Shown: one piece after another, positions 16,628-24,892 of the stretch
Layout of the letters: each line of letters opens with the position of its first letter
How positions within the stretch are numbered: the stretch's first letter is position 1
Assembly (NCBI RefSeq): GCF_013283785.1
Contig: NZ_JABCPZ010000067.1
Location: forward strand, 1-44,762
Reading direction: 5' to 3'
Origin: Nonomuraea antri
GTDB lineage: Bacteria; Actinomycetota; Actinomycetes; Streptosporangiales; Streptosporangiaceae
DNA: 44,762 nucleotides
Notes under the pieces: model-generated
What the model was told of the DNA's origin: nothing
What the model saw: the letters and a program-made list of their open reading frames with translations, nothing else
Database searches by the model: none
Translations under genes and position numbers: made by a program

Positions 16628-17077
16628 TCAGGCCGCCCCTCCGCGCTCCACGATCGTGTTGTACGTCACGCAGACCGGCTCGCCCGCGACCGTGCTGACC
16701 TCGCTCTTGACCGTCAGCAGCTCGTTGCGCCCGGCGGTGCGGATGTCGGTGATGGTGGCCTTGGTGACCAGTTCGTCCCCGGCGTAGATGGGCCGGATGT
16801 ACTCGAAACGCTGCTCGCCGTGGACCACCATGGCGAAGTTCAGCCCCAGGTCGGGATCGACCAGCGCCTCACCGCCGCTCGACAGGCTGAACACGATGGG
16901 AAAGGTGGGCGGCGCGATCACGTCGGGATGCCCGGCGGCCTGCGCGGCGGCCTTGTCGCGGTAGATCGGGTTGTTGTCGCCGATCGCGGCCGCGAACTCC
17001 TTGATCTTCACCCGGCTGACCTCGTAGGGGTCATGGGATGCGTAGGTCCGTCCGACGAAATCACGGTTCAAGGCCAT
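16628..17077 (-). CDS. FAS1-type dehydratase / UPF0336 protein, HadA-like subunit
   Basis: A 149-aa hot-dog protein starting at ATG 17077, after a GGGAG ribosome site. It begins MALNRDFVGRTYASHDPYEV and contains AAAIGDNNPIYRDKAAAQAA and the strand GEQRFEYIRPIYAGDELVT typical of MaoC N-terminal/UPF0336 proteins. HadA-type subunits lack the catalytic Asp/His pair and supply substrate-binding surface for the partner, here the HadB-like protein downstream. An in-frame upstream extension to 17134 exists, but its sequence does not match the family. Confidence 0.92.
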   Translation of the reverse strand: MALNRDFVGRTYASHDPYEVSRVKIKEFAAAIGDNNPIYRDKAAAQAAGHPDVIAPPTFPIVFSLSSGGEALVDPDLGLNFAMVVHGEQRFEYIRPIYAGDELVTKATITDIRTAGRNELLTVKSEVSTVAGEPVCVTYNTIVERGGAA

Positions 17078-17209
17078 CAGTGCTCCCTCGCGTGTGTCCA
17101 CCGAGCCCCGTTGAGCCAGACGGTAACAGAACAAGGTTCGGCTGTCGCCACTGATGGCGCTCTTTTTGCCCCGCGCCCCGGCTACGCCGACAGGGCCGGG
17201 AACACGACA

Positions 17210-17238
17210 AACCGGCGCCCATACGATGGACGCCGGTT
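17210..17238 (-). terminator. probable rpmG terminator
   Basis: A hairpin about 34 bp downstream of the rpmG stop on the minus strand: arms AACCGGCG and CGCCGGTT plus two further G-C pairs around the loop, followed by TTTGTCGTGTT on the minus strand. Confidence 0.6.
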
Positions 17239-17271
17239 GCGCGTTGGAGGACGGAGTGCTGCCCGCCGGCC

Positions 17272-17436
17272 CTATCGGGTCTCGCGGTGCGCGCGGTGGC
17301 AGCGGCAGTTGGGGCAGTACTTCTTCAGCTCAAGCCGATCCGGGTCGTTGCGCCGGTTCTTCCGCGTGATGTAGTTGCGGTGCTTGCACTCCTGGCAGGC
17401 CAGCGTGATCTTCGGCCTAACGTCGGTGGCAGCCAC
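17272..17436 (-). CDS. rpmG: 50S ribosomal protein L33
   Basis: A 54-aa ribosomal protein read from GTG 17436: VAATDVRPKITLACQECKHR, then NYITRKNRRNDPDRLELKKY, then CPNCRCHRAHRETR. Two CxxC pairs (CQEC and CPNC) make this the zinc-binding (C+) version of L33. Many actinomycetes also carry a zinc-free paralogue repressed by Zur, which is not in this window. It is the first gene upstream of the dehydratase pair, separated from them by a terminator-like hairpin. Confidence 0.95.
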   Translation of the reverse strand: MAATDVRPKITLACQECKHRNYITRKNRRNDPDRLELKKYCPNCRCHRAHRETR

Positions 17437-17507
17437 TTGGGAGTGCCTTTCTACGTTCGGGACTGGGACACACCCGTACCCAGGTCAGCTGACCTGGGAT
17501 CGGGTAG

Positions 17508-17581
17508 TAGCGGAGGCCGGACTTGAACCGGCGACACAACGATTATGAGCCGTTTGCTCTGCCTGACTGAGCTACTCCGCC
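17508..17581 (-). tRNA. tRNA-Met (CAU), elongator type
   Basis: The minus strand reads GGCGGAG (acceptor), AGCTCAGTCAGGCAGAGC (D arm), an anticodon loop CTCATAA with anticodon CAT, the T arm CCGGTTCAAGTCCGG and the acceptor CTCCGCT with discriminator A. The first pair is G-U, as in other actinobacterial Met tRNAs I recall. CCA is not encoded. Confidence 0.95.
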
Positions 17582-17711
17582 TTTGAGCCGGAAACGACCC
17601 GGCCCGTAGAGGATACCCGAAGCAGGGAGCACATTCGTAACTCGCCTGATCAGGTGGGGCGCTCCCAGTATGCCCTAGGAACCCCCGACAACCGAAATCC
17701 AAAAGCAAAGA

Positions 17712-17733
17712 GCCTCACCGGAAAGGGTGAGGC
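17712..17733 (-). terminator. terminator downstream of tRNA-Thr
   Basis: A perfect 8-bp stem, GCCTCACC and GGTGAGGC, with a 6-base loop. On the minus strand it is followed by TCTTTGCTTTT, giving a classical intrinsic terminator after tRNA-Thr and before tRNA-Met. Confidence 0.85.
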
Positions 17734-17742
17734 CCGACGAGC

Positions 17743-17818
17743 TGGAGCCCCCAAACGGAATCGAACCGTTGACCTTCTCCTTACCATGGAGACGCTCTGC
17801 CGACTGAGCTATAGGGGC
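17743..17818 (-). tRNA. tRNA-Thr (GGU)
   Basis: The minus strand reads GCCCCTA (acceptor), AGCTCAGTCGGCAGAGC (D arm), anticodon stem TCTCC/GGAGA with loop ATGGTAA (anticodon GGT), T arm ACGGTTCGATTCCGT and acceptor TGGGGGC. The discriminator is T and CCA is encoded at 17743-17745. Confidence 0.95.
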
Positions 17819-17857
17819 CTGTCCGTCGCTGCGGACAGGTGTAACCATACACGGCGC

Positions 17858-18088
17858 TCAGCGATGATGCGAACTCGTGCGGGCCGGGACCGGATCATCG
17901 GCCCGCCGCTGCTCGGGCAGCCGGACGACCTCGCACAGATCGGCCAGATCGACGTGCCTGGCCACCTCGGCGACGGACACGCAGTCGGCGATCAGCCACC
18001 CGTGCCTGCGCACCCGCAGCACCTGCCGCCCGGCCCGCACGAGGGGCACGACCTCGTAGCCGTCGACTCCCACCCATCGCCTGTCCAT
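17858..18088 (-). CDS. small conserved actinobacterial protein, unknown
   Basis: A 76-aa protein from ATG 18088 beginning MDRRWVGVDGYEVVPLVRAG, followed by RQVLRVRRHGWLIADCVSVA and EVARHVDLADLCEVVRLPEQ. The segment has a compact alternating beta/alpha pattern; the hydrophobic strands GYEVVPLV, VLRVRRHG and WLIADC suggest a small folded domain rather than random translation. I recall similar short proteins in other actinomycetes but know no function. It ends about 40 bp from the tRNA-Thr gene on the same strand. Confidence 0.7.
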   Translation of the reverse strand: MDRRWVGVDGYEVVPLVRAGRQVLRVRRHGWLIADCVSVAEVARHVDLADLCEVVRLPEQRRADDPVPARTSSHHR

Positions 18089-18222
18089 AGCGGCACAGAG
18101 TAGCCGCAGGGTCTCTCAATTTTCGCCAGGACACACGCGTTACACCCATGCCAAGTCGGCACCAAGAAAGACCTAAGAGCCGGGCCGCACGCTGGTGACC
18201 TCACCAAGAAGGAGTATCGCGA

Positions 18223-18852
18223 ATGGCCCCCAACCTGCTCGGATTCCGGCTCAACCACCGCGCCATGCGTGGCGACACCCGCCGCCTGGCCGTGCTGATG
18301 AGCGAACTGGCCGCCGGCGACCAACAGGCCGACCAGGCCAGATGGAACGCGATCAGCACGTTCGTCACCAAGCTCTGCGCCGGGATTCACCATCACCACA
18401 AGGCCGAGGACGACGTGCTCTGGCCGGTCATCGTCCGCTCGGCGGGCGCCGAGGTGGACCTCAGCGACCTGACGGACGACCACGCCCAGCTCGACCCGCT
18501 GCTCGACGAGATCACCGGTGCCGCGGCCCTGCTCGGGGCCGACCAGGCCGCGCCCAAGCGGCTGGCCGTGGCCCTGGGCACGCTGGCCGACCTGCTCGAC
18601 GAGCACATCGAGGAGGAGGAACGGCTGATCTTCCCGGTGATCGCCGCGTACGTGTCGGAGAAGGACTGGGAGGACGTCGAGAACGCGGTGCGCAAGGGCG
18701 GCGAGATCGCCTTCGAACTGCCCCGCGTGGCCCAGTACGCGCGGCCGGAGGAGCTGGCCGAGCTGCGCAGGCTCGCGGGCCCGCTGCTCACGATCCTGCT
18801 CGCGCTGCTGCGCCGCGGCCACGAGCGCCGCCAGCGCCTCATCTTCGGCTGA
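18223..18852 (+). CDS. hemerythrin-domain protein
   Basis: A 209-aa helical protein with the hemerythrin HHE pattern: NHRAMRGDTRRL at the N-terminus, GIHHHHKAEDDVLWPVI in the second helix, DDHAQLDPLLDEI in the third and LLDEHIEEEERLIFPVI in the fourth. These His/Glu/Asp residues would hold a di-iron centre that binds oxygen or nitric oxide. Family members act in oxygen, NO or redox sensing. The C-terminal 60 residues form another helical part of unknown role. The start is ATG 18223 with AAGGAG at 18209-18214. It is monocistronic and convergent with the SARP regulator. Confidence 0.92.
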   Translation: MAPNLLGFRLNHRAMRGDTRRLAVLMSELAAGDQQADQARWNAISTFVTKLCAGIHHHHKAEDDVLWPVIVRSAGAEVDLSDLTDDHAQLDPLLDEITGAAALLGADQAAPKRLAVALGTLADLLDEHIEEEERLIFPVIAAYVSEKDWEDVENAVRKGGEIAFELPRVAQYARPEELAELRRLAGPLLTILLALLRRGHERRQRLIFG

Positions 18853-18885
18853 CTCCCCGGGAAGCCGACCCCCCAGGGGAAGCCG

Positions 18886-21800
18886 TCAGGCGCGTTCCTT
18901 GGCGGCCCTGGCCCAGTGGGGTGAGCCGACGAGCTCCGCGACCCGTACCGCGTTCTCGTAGTGCCCGCGCGACTCCAGGCCGAGCAGCCCGGCCAGGTCG
19001 CCGAGCGCCAGCGCCACCGGCCCGAGCGTGACCGAGCCGCTGCTCAGCCCGCCCAGCTCACCCTCCCAGGGCAGCAGGTTCCGGTAGCAGCGCGCGGCCG
19101 CCTCCAGGTCGCCCAGCGCCACCGCGGTCTGCCCGCGCAGTTGCTCCCACAGCAGCCAGTAGTAGTCACGCGCGTGGGTGAACTCGGGCCGCCAGACCCG
19201 CCTGGCGGCCTCCAGATCGCCCACGGCGGCCAGCGCGGCCGCGTACAGGTCCCTGGTGCCCGCGTTGTCCACGCGTGCGTGCAGGGTGGCCAGCTCGTCC
19301 ACGGACCGGTGCACGTCGCCCCTGGCCAGCCGCACCACGAAGCGGCCGAGCGCGCCCATCGCGGCCGCGTTGACCACGCCGCGCTCGCTCATCTGCTGCG
19401 TCAGCGCCGTGTACGTGCCCTCGGCCACGTCGAAGTCGCCTTCGACCAGCTTGCGCAGCGCGCCGAACAGCGTCATCACGCCCAGCGCCAGCCCGAGCTG
19501 CCCGCTGGTGGACATCTCCACGCCCAGGTCCGCGTGCCGCTGGGCGGCGGCCAGATCGTTGCGGCCCAGCTCGACCATGAGCAGGGCGAAGTGGGCGAGT
19601 GTGAGATACCCCACATATCTATGGGTGCCGCCCAGCTCCAGCAGTTCGGCGCCGAGCGCGGCCAGCTCGCCCCTGCGTGAGGGCGCGAGCAGCGCGAAGT
19701 AGCGGGCGTTGAGCGCCAGGCAGAGCAGGTCGGGCCGGTTCAGGGACCGGGCCAGCGCGACGGCTTCGGCGCCGGCCGCGTCCACCCGGTCGTCGTCGTG
19801 GCCCTCCAGCGCGAAGACGAGCGCGGCCAGCAGCCTGCAGCGCGTCTCGGCGTCGTGACCGGCGGCCAGCTCGCGCTCCACGGCCGCCACGAACGCCTCG
19901 TCGTAGCGGGAGTCCTGCTGGATGGTCCAGGTCACGGGCGCGTCGTAGGAGGTCAGCGCCCGGGCGAGCGCCCCGTCGGGCGAGGAGCCGTCGTTCGCCG
20001 GCAGGCCGTCCGCGGTCCGTGAGCCGGCCATGGTGAGCGCGAGGCGCACGGCCTGGCTCCTGGTCTCCAGCGCGCCGATCACGTCGCCGGCGTGGCCGAG
20101 CGCCGACACCAGGCCGCACATCAGGTCCAGCCTGGTCGCGTCGTCGGCGGCGAACTCCAGCGCCGCCTTCCACAGCGCGGCCGCCTGCCGGTGCGCGTAC
20201 AGGTCGGAGGCCTGGCGCGCGGCGGCCCTGGCGTAGCCGACCGCGCTGGGCGCGGCCGCCTCCAGCGCGTGGTGGGCGAGCGCGGCCACATCGCCGGGGC
20301 GCAGCCGCTCCAGCGCCGTGACGACGCGCCCGTGCAGCCTGGTACGCCTGATCCGCGCGGTGTCCTCGTACAGCACCTGCCTGACCAGCACGTGGGTGAA
20401 GCGCACGCGTCCCGGGCCGGGCTCGGTCAGCAGCCCGGTCATGACGCCGGCCTCCAGTCCGTCGAAGACGGTCTCCTCGTCGCCGTCGTGCAGCGCGATG
20501 AGCACGTCCACGTCGGCGTCCCTGCCGACGATGGCGGCGTTGCGCAGCACGGTCTGCGCGGTCGCGGGCAGACGGCCGATCCTGCGCCTGATCAGGTCGC
20601 GCACGCCGGGCGGCAGGGCCCGCGCGGCGGCCGGTCCCTCGCCCGCGACCAGCCTGGCGATCTCGCACACGAACAACGGGTTGCCCAGCGTGCGCTCGGC
20701 CACCGTGCGGATCGTGGCGGGGTCGAGGTCGCGTTCCGAGTGGCGTTCGAGCAGCGCGGCGACCTCGTCCTCGGCCAGCCCGCCCAGTTCCAGGTGCCTG
20801 CCGTCGGTGGCCAGCGCGGCCAGCGTGGCGGCCAGGTCGTCGGTGGTCTCGGCGGGCCGGTGGGTGGCGACGACCAGGATCTTGGGCCGCCCGCCCGCCC
20901 TGTTGCCCGCCGTGCTGCCCGACGTGCCGCCCGGGTCCTTGCCCGGGCTCTTCAGGTGCCGCAGCAGGTGCAGGGTCTCGCCGTCGGCGCGGTGCACGTC
21001 CTCCAGGACCACGAGCAGGGGTGTCTGGGCGGTCAGGTAGTCCGCCACCGCCCTGGCGAGCTGGAACTGGTTCTGGATCGGCACGCCGTCGCGCAGCAGC
21101 GGCGCGAGCCGCGATTCGTCCTCGGGCGGGCGGGCGCCGGCCAGCCGCCGGACGATCTCGCTCCACGCCCACGCGGGCGGCGCGTCGCCGTCGATCTCCG
21201 GGCACCGGCCGAAGGCCACGCGCCAGCCGCGTTCGGCCAGCTCGGCGGCGAACGTCTCGGCCAGCGTGGTCTTGCCCGCGCCCGGCTCGCCGCCCAGCCA
21301 GACGATCCGGTACGCGCCGTGCGCGGCCTCCTCGCGCAGGATCGCCAGCTCGCGTGCCCGGCCCACGATCGCGGGCTCGTCCGGGACCGAGGGGCGCACC
21401 GGAACGCGTTCCACCACGGCGGGCGCGTGCAGGGACTCCGACTGGCGCAGGATGTCCTGTTCGAGCGCGCGCAGCGCGGGCCCGGGGTCGACGCCCAGCT
21501 CGTCGGCGAGCTTCCTGCGCGCGTTGCGCAGCACGGCCAGCGCCTCGGCCTGGCTGCCGGCCCGGTAGTGGGCCAGGGCGAGCAGCCGGACGGCGTTCTC
21601 GCGCAGCGGGTGCGCGTTGGCGTGGCGGCGCAGCTCGGGCACGGCCTCGGCGTGCCTGCCGAGCAGCAGCGCGGCCTCGGCCCGGTATTCGAGCGCGATC
21701 AGCCGCAGCTCGTTCAGCCTGGAGATCTCCGGGGCCGTCCACGACTCGGTGAACTCGCCGTACGCCGGGCCCTTCCACAGCTCCAGGGCCTGGTCGAGCA

Positions 21801-22188
21801 GGTCGTGCGCGGTCGCGCCCGCGCCTTGCTTGAGCGCGGCGCCTGCCGCGTCGATCAGGCCGGGCAGGCGCCAGGCGTCCACCGCCTCGTCGGGCAGGCT
21901 GAGCCGATAGCCGGGCGGGGCGCTGACGATCACCCGGGCGGGCGCGCGCGGCGGGCGCTCCGGCTCCAGGACGCGGCGCAGGTTCGAGACGTAGACCTGC
22001 AGTGCGGCCAGGGCCTTGGGCGGCGGCTGGCCCTGCCAGAGGTCGTCGATGAAGCGGTCGGTGGAGATGACGTGGCCGCCGGCGGCGACCAGGCGGGCGA
22101 TGACGGCACGCTGACGGGCTGAGCCGAGGTCGAGCGTGCGGCCGTTCAGGGTGGCCTGGAGCGGTCCAAGGATGTGGATGTGCAGCAT
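18886..22188 (-). CDS. SARP/AfsR-like regulator with BTAD and STAND ATPase domains
   Basis: A 1100-aa regulator from ATG 22188 (MLHIHILGPLQATLNGRTLD), the typical SARP N-terminus. Domain order: OmpR-type winged helix (about 1-90, with QVYVSNLRRVLEP), BTAD domain (about 98-245), NB-ARC/AAA ATPase with Walker A GGEPGAGKTTLA near residue 300 and Walker B LLVVLEDVHRAD near 395, then a long TPR-like helical region. AfsR-type regulators activate secondary metabolism or development by direct DNA binding. It is the last gene of a minus-strand run after two cell-wall hydrolases and a lipoprotein, 22 bp from the NlpC/P60 gene, which suggests co-expression. Confidence 0.93.
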   Translation of the reverse strand: MLHIHILGPLQATLNGRTLDLGSARQRAVIARLVAAGGHVISTDRFIDDLWQGQPPPKALAALQVYVSNLRRVLEPERPPRAPARVIVSAPPGYRLSLPDEAVDAWRLPGLIDAAGAALKQGAGATAHDLLDQALELWKGPAYGEFTESWTAPEISRLNELRLIALEYRAEAALLLGRHAEAVPELRRHANAHPLRENAVRLLALAHYRAGSQAEALAVLRNARRKLADELGVDPGPALRALEQDILRQSESLHAPAVVERVPVRPSVPDEPAIVGRARELAILREEAAHGAYRIVWLGGEPGAGKTTLAETFAAELAERGWRVAFGRCPEIDGDAPPAWAWSEIVRRLAGARPPEDESRLAPLLRDGVPIQNQFQLARAVADYLTAQTPLLVVLEDVHRADGETLHLLRHLKSPGKDPGGTSGSTAGNRAGGRPKILVVATHRPAETTDDLAATLAALATDGRHLELGGLAEDEVAALLERHSERDLDPATIRTVAERTLGNPLFVCEIARLVAGEGPAAARALPPGVRDLIRRRIGRLPATAQTVLRNAAIVGRDADVDVLIALHDGDEETVFDGLEAGVMTGLLTEPGPGRVRFTHVLVRQVLYEDTARIRRTRLHGRVVTALERLRPGDVAALAHHALEAAAPSAVGYARAAARQASDLYAHRQAAALWKAALEFAADDATRLDLMCGLVSALGHAGDVIGALETRSQAVRLALTMAGSRTADGLPANDGSSPDGALARALTSYDAPVTWTIQQDSRYDEAFVAAVERELAAGHDAETRCRLLAALVFALEGHDDDRVDAAGAEAVALARSLNRPDLLCLALNARYFALLAPSRRGELAALGAELLELGGTHRYVGYLTLAHFALLMVELGRNDLAAAQRHADLGVEMSTSGQLGLALGVMTLFGALRKLVEGDFDVAEGTYTALTQQMSERGVVNAAAMGALGRFVVRLARGDVHRSVDELATLHARVDNAGTRDLYAAALAAVGDLEAARRVWRPEFTHARDYYWLLWEQLRGQTAVALGDLEAAARCYRNLLPWEGELGGLSSGSVTLGPVALALGDLAGLLGLESRGHYENAVRVAELVGSPHWARAAKERA

Positions 22189-22210
22189 GCCGACCCTTTT
22201 TCCGTGACTT

Positions 22211-22738
22211 TCAGTAACGGTAGTACCCGGCGAAGTCCTTCCTCCGGGCAATATCGTCGATTCTTACTTGGGCCCCGGTCTCTGGGGCGTTCATCATCAT
22301 GCCATGACCGAGATAGATGCCCACATGGTGAGTTTTGACGTATTTTTTCGTGACTTTCCCGAAGAAGACAAGATCGCCAGGTACGGGGGCGCGGACGCGG
22401 CGCATCTGCCGCACGTGGTCGTCGGTGTTGCCCGGGCCTAAGACGTCCCTGCCGTGGGCCATCGCGTACACCCAGCGGGCCAGCCCGGAGCAGTCCAGGC
22501 CTCGGGTCCGCTCGGCCGGGCAGGGCTTGATCCTGCCCCGGTAGCCCTCGCAGGTGCCCGTGGACGGGCCCGGGGACTCGGCGTGGCCGCCGCCCCACGA
22601 GTACGGGATGCCGAACCGCTCCACCCGGTAGGCGATCGTGACGATGGCCGGGAACCGGTGGAACTCGGGCGGCATGGCGGCCGTGGCGGTCAGCAGAATG
22701 AGCGCCACGGCCATGGCCGGTCGCCAGTGTTTCCTCAC
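22211..22738 (-). CDS. secreted NlpC/P60 cell-wall peptidase
   Basis: A 175-aa protein with an N-terminal signal segment (RKHWRPAMAVALILLTATAA) followed by an NlpC/P60 domain. The catalytic Cys is in RGLDCSGLARWVYAM and the catalytic His in THHVGIYLGHGMMMNAP, the expected spacing for a gamma-D-glutamyl-meso-diaminopimelate or related endopeptidase. PVPGDLVFFG is the usual strand before the His motif. It would cut peptidoglycan stem peptides outside the cell. There is no extra binding domain. It lies 44 bp after the GH25 lysozyme gene on the same strand. Confidence 0.91.
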   Translation of the reverse strand: MRKHWRPAMAVALILLTATAAMPPEFHRFPAIVTIAYRVERFGIPYSWGGGHAESPGPSTGTCEGYRGRIKPCPAERTRGLDCSGLARWVYAMAHGRDVLGPGNTDDHVRQMRRVRAPVPGDLVFFGKVTKKYVKTHHVGIYLGHGMMMNAPETGAQVRIDDIARRKDFAGYYRY

Positions 22739-22782
22739 CCGATCCCCCCGGATTCACAAGAAATACCGGGTTTTATCCTGCC

Positions 22783-23808
22783 TTATCGGGCTTTGAGGGT
22801 GAGTTTCACATCGCCGACCACGAATCGCATGCCGACCGTGCCACGCGACTTGCTGGGCTTGGTGTGGAACGTGAACGTGATCTTCTGGCCCCGGTTGAGC
22901 TTGGGAATCGTGCAGCTCACCGCCGTCCCGCTGAACTTGCAGCCGGACGCCTTGACCACCTTCATGCCGCCGTACGCGCGGCCGGAGACCTTGATGTTCT
23001 CCAGCGGGTGCGGGCCAGTGTTCGAGACCGTGACCGTGTAGGCCTTCCTGCTCTTGGCCGCGCCGGAGACCGTCGCCTCGGCTGGCGGGTTGGCCAGCGC
23101 CTTGAGCTGCGACTCCGTGCCGTTGAAGGCGTTCTGGCCGCCGGCCAGGCTGCCCTTCTCCGCGGACTGCCAGAACGTGTGCCTGCTCCAGCTCTTGGGC
23201 AGCTCGCCCGGATCGCCGCCCCAGCGGGCCAGCCACAGCGGGTTCGCCCTGAACTGGGTGGAATCACCGGTGCAGGTCCGCCACCAGCTCGTGGTGGTGT
23301 AGATGATCGCGTGCCGTCCGGTGCGCTGGCGGTACCTCTTGGTGAAGTCCTTGATCCAGGTGACCATGTCCTCCTTGGACAGGCCGTAACAGTTGTCCTT
23401 TCCGTTCTTGTCCTTATACGGGTTGTCCTCCAGGTCGAGGGTGCCGGGCAAGGTTTGGCCGTCGCTGGTCCAGCGGCCGCCGTTCTGCACGAAATACTCG
23501 GCCTGCGCGGTCCCGTCGGATTCGTGGGGCTGTGCGAAGTGGTACGCGCCGCGTACGAGCCCGGCGCCCGCCGCCCCGGCGAACTGCGCGTCGAAGGTCT
23601 GGCTGCGGAAGTCCGTCCCTTCGGTGGCCATCACGAAGGCGAACTTGCCGCCACCGGCGGCCACGGCGGCCCAGTCGACCTCTCCGGTCCAGTTGCTGAC
23701 GTCGACTCCCGCCACGCCGTCAGCGGCTCCGGCCGTCTCAGCCGTCCCAGAGATCCCAACTGCCGCAATTACCGCAATTAACCACAGTCGTTTCACCCGG
23801 CAGATCAT
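22783..23808 (-). CDS. secreted GH25 lysozyme (muramidase) with C-terminal beta domain
   Basis: A 341-aa protein with a signal peptide (about 1-28, RLWLIAVIAAVGISGTAETAGA) and a glycoside hydrolase 25 domain. GVDVSNWTGEVDWAAV holds the first catalytic Asp. TLDLEDNPY carries the D-x-E pair expected on strand 4. SWWRTCTGDS and LWLARWGG are also GH25 features. It should hydrolyse the beta-1,4 MurNAc-GlcNAc bond. Residues from about 240 form a beta-rich domain (YTVTVSNTGPHPLENIKVSG) like DUF11/CARDB-type adhesive modules. It is clustered with NlpC/P60 and the lipoprotein. Confidence 0.92.
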   Translation of the reverse strand: MICRVKRLWLIAVIAAVGISGTAETAGAADGVAGVDVSNWTGEVDWAAVAAGGGKFAFVMATEGTDFRSQTFDAQFAGAAGAGLVRGAYHFAQPHESDGTAQAEYFVQNGGRWTSDGQTLPGTLDLEDNPYKDKNGKDNCYGLSKEDMVTWIKDFTKRYRQRTGRHAIIYTTTSWWRTCTGDSTQFRANPLWLARWGGDPGELPKSWSRHTFWQSAEKGSLAGGQNAFNGTESQLKALANPPAEATVSGAAKSRKAYTVTVSNTGPHPLENIKVSGRAYGGMKVVKASGCKFSGTAVSCTIPKLNRGQKITFTFHTKPSKSRGTVGMRFVVGDVKLTLKAR

Positions 23809-23857
23809 TGCGGAGCCTTACGCAAAGCCGCAAGTCCAGCAATATCCGATATTCCTG

Positions 23858-24616
23858 TTAATTCAGTACCTGTACCTGTTCGGCCGGTGGCGCGGTCACC
23901 GTCGTGGCGTCCCAGTCCGAGTACGAGATCTCCACCGGCGTCCTGGACTCCAGGCGCGCCCGCACCGGACGTCCCCGGCCGTCCAGCCAGAGGTGATAGG
24001 TGGCAGCGGGGCCGAACTCGGCCAGCAATCCGGCCCGCACCCGCTCCCCCGCGGCCCGGTCGCCGGCCCGCACCAGGTCGTACTCGTCCTGCATGTCCTG
24101 CAGGGGCGGCACCGGGTCGTACACCTCCAGGAACGCGCCCAGATCCAGCGCCGCGACGGCCGCCCGGACGTCGATGGCGACGCTGTACCGGTCGAGCCCG
24201 CCCTCGGAGACCGGGCCGGTCACCCGCCCGCCGGTGGCCAATGCCTCGTGCACGCGGTGCGCGTTCACCAGGCACTCGCCCAGGCCGCACACCAGGGCCT
24301 TGCCGAACGCGTTGTACGGCCCGTGCTCGTCGGTGACCTGGTCCCAGCGCTCGTCCGGCTCGATACGCAGGTAGGAGACGCCGTTCACGTGGACGAGCCG
24401 CGCGGCCGGCGTGTCGGAGGACAGGTCATGGTCCCGGCCTCTGGTGATCAGCGTGACGACCCGGCCGTCGTTCTTGGCCACCCGCTTGACGTCCGGGTGT
24501 GCCCGCAGGTAGGTCCCGACATATCCGGCGACCTCGGGAGCCGTCCTCTCCCGCGCGCCGGAGCAGCCCGCCGTCACCAGCGCCAGCGCGGCGGCGATCA
24601 CCAGGAATCGGATCAT
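23858..24616 (-). CDS. LolA/LppX-like lipoprotein
   Basis: A 252-aa lipoprotein from ATG 24616. The signal sequence MIRFLVIAAALALVTAGCSG has a lipobox (VTAGC) with the lipidated Cys near residue 18. The body ends with TYHLWLDGRGRPVRARLESR and ISYSDWDATTVTAPPAEQV, a pattern I associate with LppX/LprG-type lipoproteins of the LolA-like fold, which shelter hydrophobic molecules. Whether this one binds lipids is inference. It is the first gene of the minus-strand run leading to GH25, NlpC/P60 and the SARP regulator, 49 bp ahead of the GH25 gene. Confidence 0.82.
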   Translation of the reverse strand: MIRFLVIAAALALVTAGCSGARERTAPEVAGYVGTYLRAHPDVKRVAKNDGRVVTLITRGRDHDLSSDTPAARLVHVNGVSYLRIEPDERWDQVTDEHGPYNAFGKALVCGLGECLVNAHRVHEALATGGRVTGPVSEGGLDRYSVAIDVRAAVAALDLGAFLEVYDPVPPLQDMQDEYDLVRAGDRAAGERVRAGLLAEFGPAATYHLWLDGRGRPVRARLESRTPVEISYSDWDATTVTAPPAEQVQVLN

Positions 24617-24774
24617 GCCGCACACGCTCCCAGAGCCGCGTGCAGATCCGTGCGGGGCGGTTGTCGAGATCGTGTGCAGAAATTTCCCTACACGTCCGGG
24701 AAACCGCACGTCAGCGGCCCGAAATCCGCCACCTGGCAGACCATGCGCGGAACGGTGTTTTCGCAGGTCAGAGC

Positions 24775-24786
24775 CGTTCATGAACG
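24775..24786. promoter_or_regulatory. 12-bp perfect palindrome upstream of the ABC exporter
   Basis: CGTTCATGAACG is perfectly self-complementary and sits 107 bp upstream of the ABC ATPase start, in the 276-bp divergent gap with the lipoprotein gene. This would suit a TetR- or MarR-type operator, but no such regulator is encoded nearby. Confidence 0.35.
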
Positions 24787-24892
24787 TGATGTTCGCGTTT
24801 GCCAAGCCCGCTCCGCCCGGCCCAAGATGGATCCGATCCTCAAAACCGCGCCCCACCAGGGGTTTCCTTGCCATGCCCAAAAGGAGGAACCC

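Noticed and set aside
17146..17159. CGCCA-CTGA-TGGCG hairpin followed by CTCTTTTT on the plus strand
   Set aside because: It looks like a terminator, but no plus-strand gene lies upstream to be terminated.
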